Origin: Marchantia polymorpha subsp. ruderalis
Lineage: Eukaryota > Streptophyta > Marchantiopsida > Marchantiales > Marchantiaceae
Reading direction: 5' to 3'
Assembly: GCA_037833965.1 (NCBI GenBank)
Contig: AP031355.1
Coordinates: 20,361,501 to 20,425,500, forward strand
Length of the DNA stretch: 64,000 bases
A program made the translations under genes and the position numbers. The notes below the pieces were generated by a model, which worked only from the letters and a program-made list of their open reading frames with translations, did no database searches and was not told the origin of the DNA. Below, one piece after another: positions 9,681 to 20,359 of this stretch; within the stretch, counting starts at the first letter, position 1, and the number at the start of each line of letters is the position of its first letter.

Positions 9681-11400
9681 TATAGAAGATTTGTCAATGT
9701 AGGACCAGAACGACGACGAATGTTGGACGAGAAGGAGAATGTCTACGTGAGAAGAGGCAGTTTGAGTTGGAACGGAGCTTTCAGTGGTCATTATATCGAA
9801 TTGTGGGTTGCCAAACCACGCGGCTTAAGGCAATATATCTCCATCTGAAGAAATGGATGTTGATGAAATCTAGTCAATAATCTGGCAATACCATGTTCGA
9901 GCCTGATTATGCTTTCTGCTTTCTGCTTGTTCGCATATGAAGTGCATTCGAACTCCCATATAGGAATGCATTTTTTTTATATAAACATGCGTTACTTACA
10001 GCTTTGAACGTGGCTGATGTTTTTAGTTTATAGTTTACAGTCCGGCTGCAAAGAGAGCCTAGATTACTATTCTTGCCACGTGAAGCGAAGAACTAAGTCT
10101 TTTCTGTCCATGTTTCCCACTCTTATCAATGTTTTTTCATGGCGTTTTTTTCCTCATTTGTTTGATCCTCCATCAAAAAGTATATTTGGTTTTTAACCAT
10201 ACCCTACTGAACTTTGAACTTCAACTCAGAAGGCCGCTTGCAGTTGAGTCATATGTTCAATGAACGTTCCGATAAGGACCCATTCTTTCCTATACTTTTG
10301 AACTTAATCCAAAGACCGATACATAAATATCATCTCCGATACTTCCAAATATCAGTTTTTTTACCGGTATCAATACTCCAGTAGGAGAGTCCCACATATG
10401 GCTAAATATGATCAAACCGGTGTTAATTGTGTTACTATGAAAGAAATTTCACAAAAACCTTGGACCTTGTTGGAAATAGATCCTGTAAAATTTTACACGA
10501 TCTACACGTGTCCAACAAGTACTAACCCTCGGAATACACTCTACGTAAGAAACTTGGGGAAAAAATATTTGTTTCTGTCTTCGTACCTGAGACTTTCCTC
10601 GGTTCTATCTTTAAGAAATCTCAACCTTTCTACCTTCACCAACCATTAACACAGTAAGGTGAAACACTCTTTCCATTTTTTATGACTGTTATGGATGACC
10701 AGGGTTATAGATTCTTAGATGAAAGGTGCATCATAAATGTTAATGCGTCATGGAAGCTCCCCACATGAAAGAATTCGACCTACATACAAACCTAAGATCA
10801 TTTCCACACAATCTTATCGAACAAATCTGGACCTTCACACGTCCTACAGCCAGTAAGGATCACCAACAATGCTTTGGGTTGATAAATCTTAACATTGTCA
10901 GGTTCTTTGATCTTCATATAACATTTTCGAGATATTTTGGGACAATCGAATTGGCTATCGCATGAGGTTGAAGATGTACTTCATATATTTATATCAAAAA
11001 ACAAGGTTGCAAACACTGCTCCAGTCACGTAAATTTGAAAACGTCATTGGCGTTTTGTTTTGCTTTATTAAGACTGTGGTAGAGTAGAGTTTCCTCACTC
11101 AGTATTCCGGACCTACGAACTACTCATATGCTAAGGAGAAGAGAAGACATTTTGACATTTCAACAACTTTTGTTGTTGAAAGTAAACCAAATTTAAAATT
11201 CTCTGGTTTTCTAGGTTGTTTTCGACAAACCGAAAAAATTGCACACCCTTGTCCTACTACAGCTCGCCTCGAAATATTGAGCTAATATTTCGAGGCAATA
11301 AACTAGCCTAGGCATAAACGAGCCAGATCCAAGGGAAGAGACGAGGCATTGTGAGGCTATTCTTCTATACAGAAGCGGCTCGCTGAAATTTGCAACCTTG
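9681..11400. other. No recognisable gene; DIR-A upstream region then unassigned AT-rich DNA
   Basis: 9681-9920 aligns with the upstream region of the intact DIR-A (35.15-35.42 kb). From about 9950 to 11400 I see only AT-rich sequence with short open frames (for example 10398-10649) that match nothing I know. The right end, CCTTG at 11396-11400, is one side of the target duplication of E copy 2. Confidence 0.5.
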
Positions 11401-11821
11401 TGTGAGCAGAAAACTGTGCTCACATGTCCTTCTACCCTTATGAGAGTTAAAATTTTGGATTTAAGTTCTTGCAAAATTATGCTTGGGGTTTTTCTGAAAG
11501 TTTTGGCAAGATTAGAAGTTGGTGTGATGGTTAGGGGGCAAAAGGTGTGGAAGGGGGCCTTCGGGGCAAGGTCTTCGGCGAAGTGCTTTCGGTGAAGTCC
11601 CTTCGGAGAAAGGCCTTTGGCGAAACAGTGAAACCCTCATAACGTTTTCAATGTGTGACGCCTTGACTCAGTTAGTGTCTTGTTGAAAAGAGCTCGCGAC
11701 GATCGTTCCAACCAGACCAAGAACTTTTGAAACGGATAAAGCGTCACTGAGTTATGAGCTTTGAAAGCGGCTGATATGGTTAGGCGAAAGGCCTTTGGCT
11801 ATAACAAGCCTTCGCCGATTA

Positions 11822-11890
11822 CAAGCCTAAAACCCTAAACCCTAAACTAAACCCTAAAACCCTAAACCCTAAACCCTAAAACCCTAAACG
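11822..11890 (+). repeat. Interstitial telomere-like repeats (CCCTAAA)n
   Basis: The tract is a run of CCCTAAA and CCCTAAAA units (plant telomere type), about ten imperfect copies in 65-70 bp. It lies inside a transposable element and not at a chromosome end. It could be a captured telomere fragment or the tail of a mobile element. Confidence 0.85.
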
Positions 11891-12312
11891 AACCACCCCT
11901 AAGTACTTTTCTTCGTTTTTTTGAAGTCTACTTAAAAAAATAATATATGTAATATTTTTTTAACAAAACTAAACCTAGAAAGTGATAAATTATGAATTTA
12001 AATATCTTAAGCAGTAGTTTGGGCTGAAACGGCTATTATTAGATTTAGAGCATCCATGCAAAGGAGAGTCCAGTTTGCATTGCATATTGTGATACAAGAA
12101 CAAACCACCCCTAAGTACTTTTCTTCGTTTTTTTGAAGTCTACTTAAAAAAATAATATATGTAATATTTTTTTAACAAAACTAAACCTAGAAAGTGATAA
12201 ATTATGAGTTTAAACATCTTAAGCAGTAGTTTGGGCTGAAACCGCTATTATTAGATTTAGAGCATCTATGCAAAGGAGAGGCCAGTTTGCATTGCATATT
12301 GTGATACAGGAA
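11891..12312 (+). repeat. 212-bp tandem duplication beside the telomere-like tract
   Basis: Two copies begin AACCACCCCTAAGTAC at 11891 and 12103 and run to GTGATACARGAA. They are nearly identical, with a few substitutions, so the duplication is fairly recent. Confidence 0.85.
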
Positions 12313-12556
12313 TGTCCCGGTTAAGTACGCGCTGGTTTATGTAAGCAATCTTTTTCCAAACAAACAAGGATAAAGTTTATATAGTTCAACATGTCATGAA
12401 ATGTAAATTTGAATTCCTTGCGTATAACTTTTAAAATGACATACCGGAACGTTGCTATTAAAACAAACGTATAAGATCATCAAATTGTTTTTTAGACTTT
12501 TTTTTAATGTCTCAGCAGATTAACTCATACTCTATATTAACAACTTGTTAATAAAG

Positions 12557-12823
12557 TTACTCAACTTCTTTAAATATAATGTTTTCTCCTAAATCCAAAT
12601 ATGAATGTTGAGAGTCAAGAATTTCATGATCAATTCTATCATCTAGATTTTCTTCCGCAAGCTTCATAGTCCCCAAAAGTTCTTCAATTTCGTCCAAAAT
12701 TTGAACTTTAAATTTTTCAGTGGTTTCATCATGTACGTGAACAAATGTTTCAAGCTCTTCTTGCCCAACAGAAAAATTTAAAGCTGCAATAGCTTGTGTA
12801 ACTTCGATCACTAAATTCTCCAT
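12557..12823 (-). CDS. Unrecognised 88-codon ORF in the insertion
   Basis: The frame starts MENLVIEVTQAIAALNF. It encodes an acidic, probably helical protein (LDEIEELLGTMKLAEENLDD) with no membrane segment. The composition is more protein-like than most frames nearby, but I recognise no family. It may be the end of a decayed transposon protein. Confidence 0.25.
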   Translation of the reverse strand: MENLVIEVTQAIAALNFSVGQEELETFVHVHDETTEKFKVQILDEIEELLGTMKLAEENLDDRIDHEILDSQHSYLDLGENIIFKEVE

Positions 12824-13389
12824 CTCGTTCTTGCTTCTTGATCGCCTTCTAACGTTTGTTATTTCTGTTTCTTATTTCAGCTTTAACAAATGCAATTTTG
12901 ATAGAACTTGGTGACACGTATTGCCAAGTTTCTTTGTTACAACTCGCAACATCAAGCAAGTGAATTGAAAATCCAAATGCAATTCAAGTAGCACCAATCT
13001 CTATCCCCGTAATCTTAATTTAAAAAATTGTCTCCTCATTCATTTCATAAAAATCAAGAACATCCTTGAGATAAAAATATATGAATCTTTTGTTCAGAAC
13101 TGCGATTATGCCCATATCGCAGGGCTATTTTCAACTTTTGCAATTTGCAAAGAAGATAATACTAACATTATCATGTTCAAAAGCATTGTTCATCGTGTTG
13201 GCGGTGGAGGCCTTCGTTGGAAGAGTAAAATTGTCATAACTTTATCAATTCGTAACGCCTTGACTCAATTAGGGTCTTGTTGGAAAGAGCTCGCTACGCT
13301 CGTTCCAACGAGACCAAGAACTTTTGAAACGGATAAGGCGTCACTGAGTTATGAGCGTCGAAAACGGCTAACATGGTTAGACGAAAGTA

Positions 13390-13545
13390 CTTCGGCGATA
13401 ACAGATAGAGAGGCCTTCGGCGATAATAGATAGAAAGGCCTTCGGCTATAACAGAAAGAGAGTCCATCGTCAATAACAGATAGAGAGGCCTTTGGCGATA
13501 ACAGATAGAGAGGCCTTCAGCGATAACAGATAGAAGGTCCTTTGG
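13390..13545 (+). repeat. Tandem repeats of about 30 bp built on GGCCTTCGGC
   Basis: Several units of the form AACAGATAGAGAGGCCTTCGGCGAT follow one another with small changes (GGCCTTTGGC, GGCCTTCAGC, GTCCATCGTC). They show the palindromic GGCCTTCGGC core of E amplifying in tandem. Confidence 0.6.
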
Positions 13546-14279
13546 CCCAAGGAGTTGCGAGTAGGAAGCTTGGTCATAGGCGAGTTGCGCAAAGGAACCT
13601 TGCGCATAGGCGATCTGCGCATAGGCGGGTTGCGCGTAGGCGAGTTGCGAGTAGGAAGCATGTGCCTAGGCAAACGCCTTCGGCGGAAGAGTAAAACAGT
13701 GATAACTTTTTCAATTCTTAACGGTTTGACTTAGTTAAGGTCTCGTTGGAAAGAGCTCAACACGCTCGTTCGAACAAGCCCAAGAACCTTTCAAACGAAG
13801 CAGGAATCTGTGAGTTATGAGCGTCGGGGGTGACTGTTATAGATAGGCAAAGGTGCGGAAGAGTGTCTTCGGCGGGAGGATGCCTTCGGCGGTGCGCGGA
13901 AGAAGATTTCGGACGGCGGATGTTGGCGTGGTCATGAATAAAGACTGTACATGTGTAGCAGTGGCGGCGGCGTGAAGTCAAGCGTGGGAAATAGGACGGT
14001 GGGTCATAAAGTCGCACATGGGAACCAGGCCGTTGCCCATCATCGCGGGAACGGCATTCAAGCGGCCTGCAGGCAACTCGGCCCTTGGACGTTGGAGAGG
14101 ATTATTTGGCCTGCGAGCTGGGATCGTGTGGTGTGTCATTGTGTGGAGACGCTGGTGGGATCTGTAGGAGAAATAGAGTGTGGACGTGAGTGATTTTTGC
14201 AGGGAAGTGGTGAGAATTAGGAGGGGAGTGTGGAGAGTTCGAAGCAGGAGGAAGCAAACTCTCGTGGGTGGAGAGTCGT

Positions 14280-14450
14280 ATCTGAGAGTGAAATTAAATT
14301 GGGATCTGAGATTGAAGTGTAAAATCTGTGAGTGGGAGCTGAGATTGAAGTGAAATCTGTGAGCGGGAGCTGAGATTGAAGTGTTAAATCTGTGAGTGGG
14401 AGCTGAGATTGAAGTGAAATCTGAGACTCAAATCTGACAGTCGGGATCTG
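14280..14450 (-). repeat. Minisatellite of E copy 2
   Basis: Units such as AAATCTGTGAGTGGGAGCTG, each followed by AGATTGAAGTG, repeat with a period of about 31-33 bp. They correspond to the reverse complement of the array in E copy 1, with fewer units. Confidence 0.65.
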
Positions 14451-14851
14451 AATTTGAAACTGAAAAGGGAGAGTTGAATCTGAGAAACGAATCTGGTGGG
14501 GTCTGAAGGTGGAAGCTGAGAAATCGACACTGAAATCTGAGTAGGAATTGGGAGTGGGACTCGGAGCTAGGATAGACCACAACGGCTGTGGTATTGAGAA
14601 AGTCACCCATAGTTGGGTTAGATCTTTATGTAACAAAAAGCTTGTCTGCTGGTCTTGTAAAAATAGCAGACAGCAAGTTATTATTTTCAGTTCTGAAAAA
14701 TTTGTCTGTGAAAGAGCAAGTGTTTAGGATCTCGTTGTCTTGGATACACTTAGAGCACATGGCTTGAGTTCAGCGAAGTTAGATTATGGGAGCTCGAACC
14801 CCCACCTGGACTACAAACGCTGAAGGGTGGGAAGGTTCGGCTCACACCTTG

Positions 14852-16300
14852 AAACCAAATCTGCTCGCTGAAGTCTGCAAACCTCTGATCCGAGATTAAA
14901 GAAACTCGATGCTGACAAAGATCATGTGCCTCGTAATTGAAAAGAGCCTCGAATAGACAGCAAGACTATGTTTGGGAGGTATCCAGAAACTTGTGAGTAT
15001 GAACATTGACTTCTTCGTGTACAAAGACACTCGTTATATTTTTGCCTGATGCTATCTGCTGTTGGTCCCCAGCATTACAGCACAGATTTAGAAGACCAGG
15101 ACTCCGTCATAAAAGTCGTCTGCCTTTCGGTACTGAATGGGCTCACTTCTTTAGATAATGTGAGGAAACATCATGTGCCAGCCATATGGGTGAATCATAA
15201 AAGGTAAATGAAATCTCGACTCCGGCATCATCTATCTGCATACCCAGCAACAAGCTTGTTGCTTTCTTAAATCAGAGCACAGCAGTGAAGTCTCCTGGCT
15301 ATCACAGTTCTGCACATCACACTATAAGGATTAGTACAAAGAGATTAGCTCAAAAATCACAAGAAACTTACGCAGAATGACACTTTAATCATAAACAGCC
15401 CCATGACAACAAATTAATATCAAGAGAGAGGAGAGACCATTACCGAATCGTACTTCTCCACTCGCCCCATGCAAGACATTCGCCGCCGACTAGCGTTCGC
15501 TGCTCAAGCATCCGCTCTGAGAAACGTAAACTGAAAGCAATACACAATCACTTTCCCAGTGTAGTCCTCGATGTCAAAATGGAAGAAAAAGAGAGAAAAT
15601 CCACTCCGATAAACATTATCTGGAGACAATTCACAATTGCCGTCCCAGCCTTGTCCTCAATGCGAAAATGGAAGAAGAAGAGAGAATATCCACTCAGAAA
15701 AACGTAAACTGAAAGCAATACACAATCACTTTTGCAGTGTTGTCCACGATGTCAAAATGGAAGAAGAAGAGAGAAAATCCACTCCGAGAAACATTATCTG
15801 AAGGCAATCCACGATCGCCGTCCCAGCCTCGTACTCGATGCGAAAATGGAAGAAAGGAAAAGAGGGGCGGAGCAATTTTGTAGCTGCGCTGTAGCAGTGC
15901 GTGCACAGTATCGAGGACGTACCGGCAGCGGGCTTGGAGCTGTTCGGGAAAAGTTACAGGCTTTGGAATTTAAAATCCAGGGGAGCCGATCGTGTGCCTC
16001 TAGTCCTAGCTTTGTTGCATCAAGCCAAAAATAAAGACAAGCAGATGACATCAAATGAGCCTAATAGGATATGCAGGCCTAGTATGAGTTCAATACTAAC
16101 TTCCGGAGCTACATATGCTTGATCGACTACACAGAATGTAATCTTACTAAAAAGGAACCGACTAATAAAGTTCACAAACTTCGTCGGGGAAAATAACACC
16201 ATGCTTGTTCTAAATGAAATGAAACATAAAAGCTGAGTAGGTTGATTATAACATGCTCATTGATGCAATGAAAAAAATTCTTTGAATTTTTTTTCAATAC
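14852..16300. other. Unassigned region with a dimeric tandem repeat
   Basis: No gene is recognised. From about 15518 to 15875 there are four monomers of about 89 bp forming two units with a period of 178 bp (CGTAAACTGAAAGCAATACA at 15525 and 15703). Each monomer contains AAAATGGAAGAAGAAGAGAG. From about 16.0 kb the sequence begins to match the 3' flank of the DIR-B genes. Confidence 0.55.
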
Positions 16301-16896
16301 TTTGATACATTTATAATTCACAGAGTATAAAATATCTGTAGCCGTGATATTATTGATTTTAGAAAGATTTTTTGATTAAGTAATCAACAACAATATGTAA
16401 TAGGACATGATAGATTATGATCACTACGAGACTTGAGGCACAATTTTTTAAATAGAATTTGTGTCACAAGGATCAGATGTCATGATAACGGCGTACGTTA
16501 TCAAAAAATTTATCGAAGATCACTAAAAGACGTCCAATGTCAAATCTAGCCAAAAAGTAAGTTCAGACGTCAAACCCTGAACCTCTGTTTCTCGCGTTGT
16601 TGCATCGAGCCAAAAATATGGAGAAGCAGATGACATCAAATGAGCCTAAGAAGATATGCAAGCCTTGTATGAGTTCTATACTAACTTCCGGAACTACATA
16701 TGCTTGCCCGACTAAACAGAATCTAATCCTACTGAAAAAGATTATATACCGACTGATAAAGCTCACAAACTTCGTCCGGGAAAACAACTCCATGCTTGTC
16801 GTATCTGCATCACAGAACCGCGAGATTATCGTCGCGAAACGGCAGAATGAAAGTGAATCGGACTTCCAGCAGCCATGAGACCTTCAGGCAGTCGCC

Positions 16897-17529
16897 CTAC
16901 TCTCTTCGATCATGGCCGTGACCATGATTATGACCATGACCGTGACCCTGATCGTGACCATGGCCGTGAAAGCCGTTTGGTTTGGCATCAGCTTCGAGCA
17001 GCTCGTTGAGGTTGATCTCAACTTCGTGATCGCGGCCGACGAAGTCAGGAACATAGATGTGGCAAGTGACATGGAACACGGTTTGCGGATCTTTCTGCAC
17101 TTTCTCGTACTTGACAAAACCCGTGGCGCCTCTGAATTGGCCCTGTCCACCCACGATGCCCAGTTCCTGTTTGTCAAGATCAGCTTGACCGTCTGGAGTC
17201 ATGAACCACGAGCCTCGCAGGCTGATCGAGCTGCCTCCCCACGGTCGGACCAAGCCTTCGGAGAAGGTAATTGTCACCACATCCTCGATCACGTCCTCTG
17301 TATGGTAGAAGTACAACCCACCAACGTGCCCGTAAACTTTTGTTTTGTCCCTTGAGGTGTAGAGGAGATTGTTCTTGACGTAGCCTATTCCTTTGTTCGG
17401 AACCGGATCAGCCGCCAAGGGCTTGAACACTTCTGTGTCGCCTGCCGGTATGAACTCATAGTAGCTCATGACATACTTGCAGTACGATGCATTCACTTTT
17501 GAGTTTCTCCTCAACGACATGTGATCCAT
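16897..17529 (-). CDS. DIR-B copy 1: dirigent-like protein with His-rich tail
   Basis: This is a 210-residue protein beginning MDHMSLRRNSKVN. The core resembles dirigent / allene-oxide-cyclase-barrel proteins: VGGLYFYHT at 69-77 (family G-L-Y block), VTITFSEG then GSSISLRG at 99-106, and LGIVGGQGQFRGATGF at 123-138 (family VVGGTGxFRxARGY). Residues 188-206 alternate His with Gly and carry 9 His, suggesting metal binding. No signal peptide is seen, so a cytosolic site is likely. Known dirigent proteins steer phenoxy-radical coupling; whether this branch does so is unknown. The ATG sits in GCCATGG just after a predicted intron. The frame is open upstream for 38 more codons, but these cross that intron, so the downstream ATG was chosen. 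Confidence 0.85.
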   Translation of the reverse strand: MDHMSLRRNSKVNASYCKYVMSYYEFIPAGDTEVFKPLAADPVPNKGIGYVKNNLLYTSRDKTKVYGHVGGLYFYHTEDVIEDVVTITFSEGLVRPWGGSSISLRGSWFMTPDGQADLDKQELGIVGGQGQFRGATGFVKYEKVQKDPQTVFHVTCHIYVPDFVGRDHEVEINLNELLEADAKPNGFHGHGHDQGHGHGHNHGHGHDRRE

Positions 17530-17561
17530 GGCTCTAGAGCGCTGATCTTGAACCAGATTAT

Positions 17562-17683
17562 CTGTGAGCACGTAGAATCTGTCAGAAATCTGTGTTAATG
17601 ACCAAAACTCCTCTTTTAAGCGCACTCTGCAGCTAACGGACATCAGTAGCGGTTAACAATGGAGTTGCACATGTTGATCTCAC
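17562..17683 (-). other. Predicted 5' UTR intron of DIR-B copy 1
   Basis: On the minus strand the donor is AAGAG/GTGAGATC and the acceptor is GCTCACAG/ATAATC. It lies about 33 bases before the ATG. Every DIR-B copy has an equivalent donor and acceptor. This one uses GTGAG where the others have GTAAG. Confidence 0.6.
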
Positions 17684-17759
17684 CTCTTGAACCTCGAAGC
17701 TCCTTCCCAGTATCTTAGATGTTCTTGCTGGCCTTGGTAGTAATGCATGAGTTCGCGTT

Positions 17760-17775
17760 CGCGTTTATATAGGGA
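17760..17775 (-). promoter_or_regulatory. TATA box of DIR-B copy 1
   Basis: The minus strand reads CTCCCTATATAAACGCGAAC, about 240 bases before the ATG and about 85 before the intron donor. The same element and its GAAGGTCCTCTC-like upstream bases occur in all five DIR-B copies. Confidence 0.6.
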
Positions 17776-17779
17776 GAGG

Positions 17780-19200
17780 ACCTTCGGACGAACAAGTCCC
17801 TCTCTGCTAGGAAAGAGCTCAGGTTAGTTCCCAGAAATAGCTGTGCAGTTATTTCGAGAAAAAGCAAGCATGTGTTGACGAAGACATAAACGAGGGCGGC
17901 CATGGGCATGCCTGAGCTGAACTAGACGTTGACCGCGCTTGAGGGCATGCGATGTTAGGGGGTACGTAAGAGGATAAAAACAAGCGTACGAAATAACGCT
18001 GACACCTGTGAGCTCTGTTTCTACATATTCTGGATCAGATGAATTAGGCGGTCTAGACTCGAGTTACAGACAATTATTCCTGTGTCGATAAATTTTGACA
18101 GCCGCCTTGCCAAAGTCCGTGATAATTTCAGTCTCTTCCCGTCTCCATCTTATCACATCCATATGAAGAACAATCTGTTCTGAGTTCTGTAAAGGAAATC
18201 GGTGCGTTGACCCTTCGCGGTTTGGAAAGCTTAAAATTTGATTCTATACAGTATACGAGTTCGTTCTATGCCATGTAATGATGTACTTTTCTGATCTTCA
18301 CGTTTATCCATGTACGTGTCTTGCATCAGAATATTAATTGTAAAGAGTATAACGAAGTTACTAACTTCACATTTCATGATGATTGACAGATGGTTGAGAA
18401 GTCAGATGACGTTATCGTTGAGTTTCGAGTTGATGCTAATTTTGTATTAGGTATCGTTATTTAGACTCTGATCCTATGAATTTCTCACAACCTGTGAAGA
18501 CAACAAAGTAAAGAGATTTGTTCGCTTGGTGATGATTTAGAATCCTTTGTTCCAACATAGTCCAAAATATCAAAATATAGCACTATAATCACTTTAGCAC
18601 TGTCATGGGTCAATATATTGCAGGAAGATGGAAATGAGTGTAATGGACCTCGGATTATGCGAATGGAATAATTAAAGAAGATATTGGCCGTAAATTATAG
18701 CCAAAGTCGGGTCGACTCATTTTGCTGGATAGAAAAGTCCCTTGATAACATGCTTACGTACATCTCTGTTAGGGCAGAATGAAAGCATCTAATGCATAAA
18801 CCGTATCCAAATCTCTCACGTGTGCTGATTACAAAGATATTTATAATATTGGCAGAAGTTTACTTTAAAGATGAGATAAGGGTGATGACAAGAGGGGTGA
18901 CACATGCAATGGTTACTCCATGCTAGGCAAGTAGACTTTTCACCCAAAAAAGGGCTATTATTTTCAACTTTAAATGGCTTAAATAAATTTTATGACCAAA
19001 ACACCCGAATGTTTTCATTAATCAAGGTTAAAAAAAAAATGAGCGACAGTGTACTTGGAACTCGTATTGATAAATGTTACAGATTTTTAAAACACCTGAA
19101 TCATTGTAAGTGTTACCTGTACTTATTTTGATATGATAAAATATCTAAAATAAATTATTAAGGTATCCAGTCAAATTTTACGTAATGTCATTACGCTGTA
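17780..19200. repeat. DIR-B upstream block, shared with 45.4-46.6 kb (inverted) and 62.8-64.0 kb (direct)
   Basis: No gene is seen. The stretch aligns over its length with the upstream regions of copies 4 and 5; markers are ATGTACGTGTCTTGCATCA near 18310 and CTTTTCACCCAAAA near 18935. Small indels separate the copies. The next 300 bases (19.2-19.5 kb) are AT-rich and featureless. Confidence 0.7.
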
Positions 19201-19528
19201 TTTCATCAATTTGAAGTACAAATATTTAAAAATGTGACACAATAAAATTCTATTATATACGTGAACAAAGATTGATATGAGAGTATTATTAAAAAATATC
19301 ATAATTAATAATATAGTATAATAAATATAAATTTTTAAATATAATACCAAAAAATTTAGAATAATTATCTTACAGAATAATACATCGATATATTTAACGT
19401 ATTATTTAATACAACATGTAAATTAGATGAAAAATGGAATTCAAAACAAAATCATATATGATTTTCATATCAATCATTCATCTCTAAATTGTTTGATTTA
19501 ATAAATTAATAGTACATATGAAAACACG

Positions 19529-20354
19529 TCAAAATCTTACATGGATAAAAGCAACCATGAAACTAGCCTCAATAACATCACAATGGATATTAATGTAAGT
19601 AGAGCACCATGACGCTTGTACCATAAAATAGAGTTTTTGTGGTTTGAATCTATGAAAAGTCAGGATGTATGGATCATGGAACTCAGAATTTCGAAAAGCA
19701 TAAGTAAAGTCAAGCATTTCATTCATAGTAGATAACAATAAATGCCAAGAAGAGACCAAAATTGCCAACCTTATACCATTCAAAATACCTATAGCATCCA
19801 TAATGTTTGAAGTGAAAAGCTCGTTTCACTACGAGATGGGAAGATAGGGATGCAGCGAATGGCCGCTGCTTTTGTTCCAAACGTCTTCATTTGCATGGGA
19901 GATGAAAGATCTAGAAAAGATATCTGCTATGTATTAACTAGCGCCCTGCACGTGCAGTCAAATTGAAGTTCAACCTGACTCAGCCCATGAGTTCAACCGT
20001 TGAACTCATGGGCTGCGGCAATTCGTACAGTACTTCAATGTCTTGCCAGGTCAGACTAGGCGTGCTCGCTTTGGTGGGACTCTTTGCTTGGTCATTCGAA
20101 TATCAACATGTGATTCTTTGTGCGACAGTCCATCTCCTATTTGTTCGGATTCTGCAAACAACTTTACCAGTACCTTACTGATCGCGCCAGTTTCTGACAC
20201 ATCCACTGAGCTTTATTTTACCTTTCCTAAAAGTATCTCGAAATCGAAGCCTAACGGAAATCAAGAATCCGAGTCTAACGGGAAAAATAACATTTTTGAG
20301 TTGAATATCAATCATTCCGGTGACATAGCAAACAACAATACTAAAGTACTTTGA
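19529..20354. repeat. Block duplicated in inverted orientation at 44.3-45.0 kb
   Basis: The sequence around the CATTCGCTGCATCCCTATCTTC motif and the GGTCTCTTCTTGGCA motif is shared with 44.3-45.0 kb, reversed. Short open frames occur on both strands, but none is recognisable as a gene. Confidence 0.6.
19981..20015. repeat. 35-bp near-perfect palindrome
   Basis: CAGCCCATGAGTTCAAC, one base, then GTTGAACTCATGGGCTG can form a 17-bp hairpin with a one-base loop. The inverted duplicate near 44545 has only one arm, so the palindrome arose or was lost after duplication. Confidence 0.85.
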
Positions 20355-20359
20355 TAATG

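Larger units (their letters stand above)
11822..13190. mobile_element. Insertion within E copy 2, with telomere-like repeats at one end
   Basis: E-type sequence stops near 11820 and resumes near 13190 (GGCCTTCGTTGGAAGAGTAAAA). The intervening DNA is AT-rich and unlike E. It begins with about ten CCCTAAA-type units and then a 212-bp tandem duplication, and contains a minus-strand 88-codon frame. If that frame gives the orientation, the telomere-like tract (TTTAGGG in that reading) is a 3' tail. The family is unknown, and the exact right boundary and any target duplication were not resolved. Confidence 0.5.
11401..14846 (-). mobile_element. E-family element, copy 2, complete with target duplication CCTTG
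   Basis: The plus strand starts TGTGAGCAG at 11401 and ends GGCTCACA at 14846, the reverse of E copy 1. CCTTG flanks both sides (11396-11400 and 14847-14851). Joining the flanks gives the continuous sequence TTTGCAACCTTGAAACC. It carries three hairpin modules (about 11665-11740, 13262-13330, 13731-13800), tandem GGCCTTCGGCGATAACAGAT-type repeats and the minisatellite near the right end. A foreign segment of about 1.4 kb (11822-13190) interrupts it. No enzyme is encoded by the E-derived parts. Confidence 0.82.

Noticed and set aside
11822-11890. True chromosome end
   Set aside because: The telomere-like tract is short, imperfect and embedded within E copy 2, with unique sequence on both sides.
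16912-17355. 147-codon ORFs on the strand opposite each DIR-B gene (also at 24826, 36120, 47501, 61840)
   Set aside because: They are antisense shadows of the conserved DIR-B coding sequence and begin in the reverse complement of the His-Gly tail.
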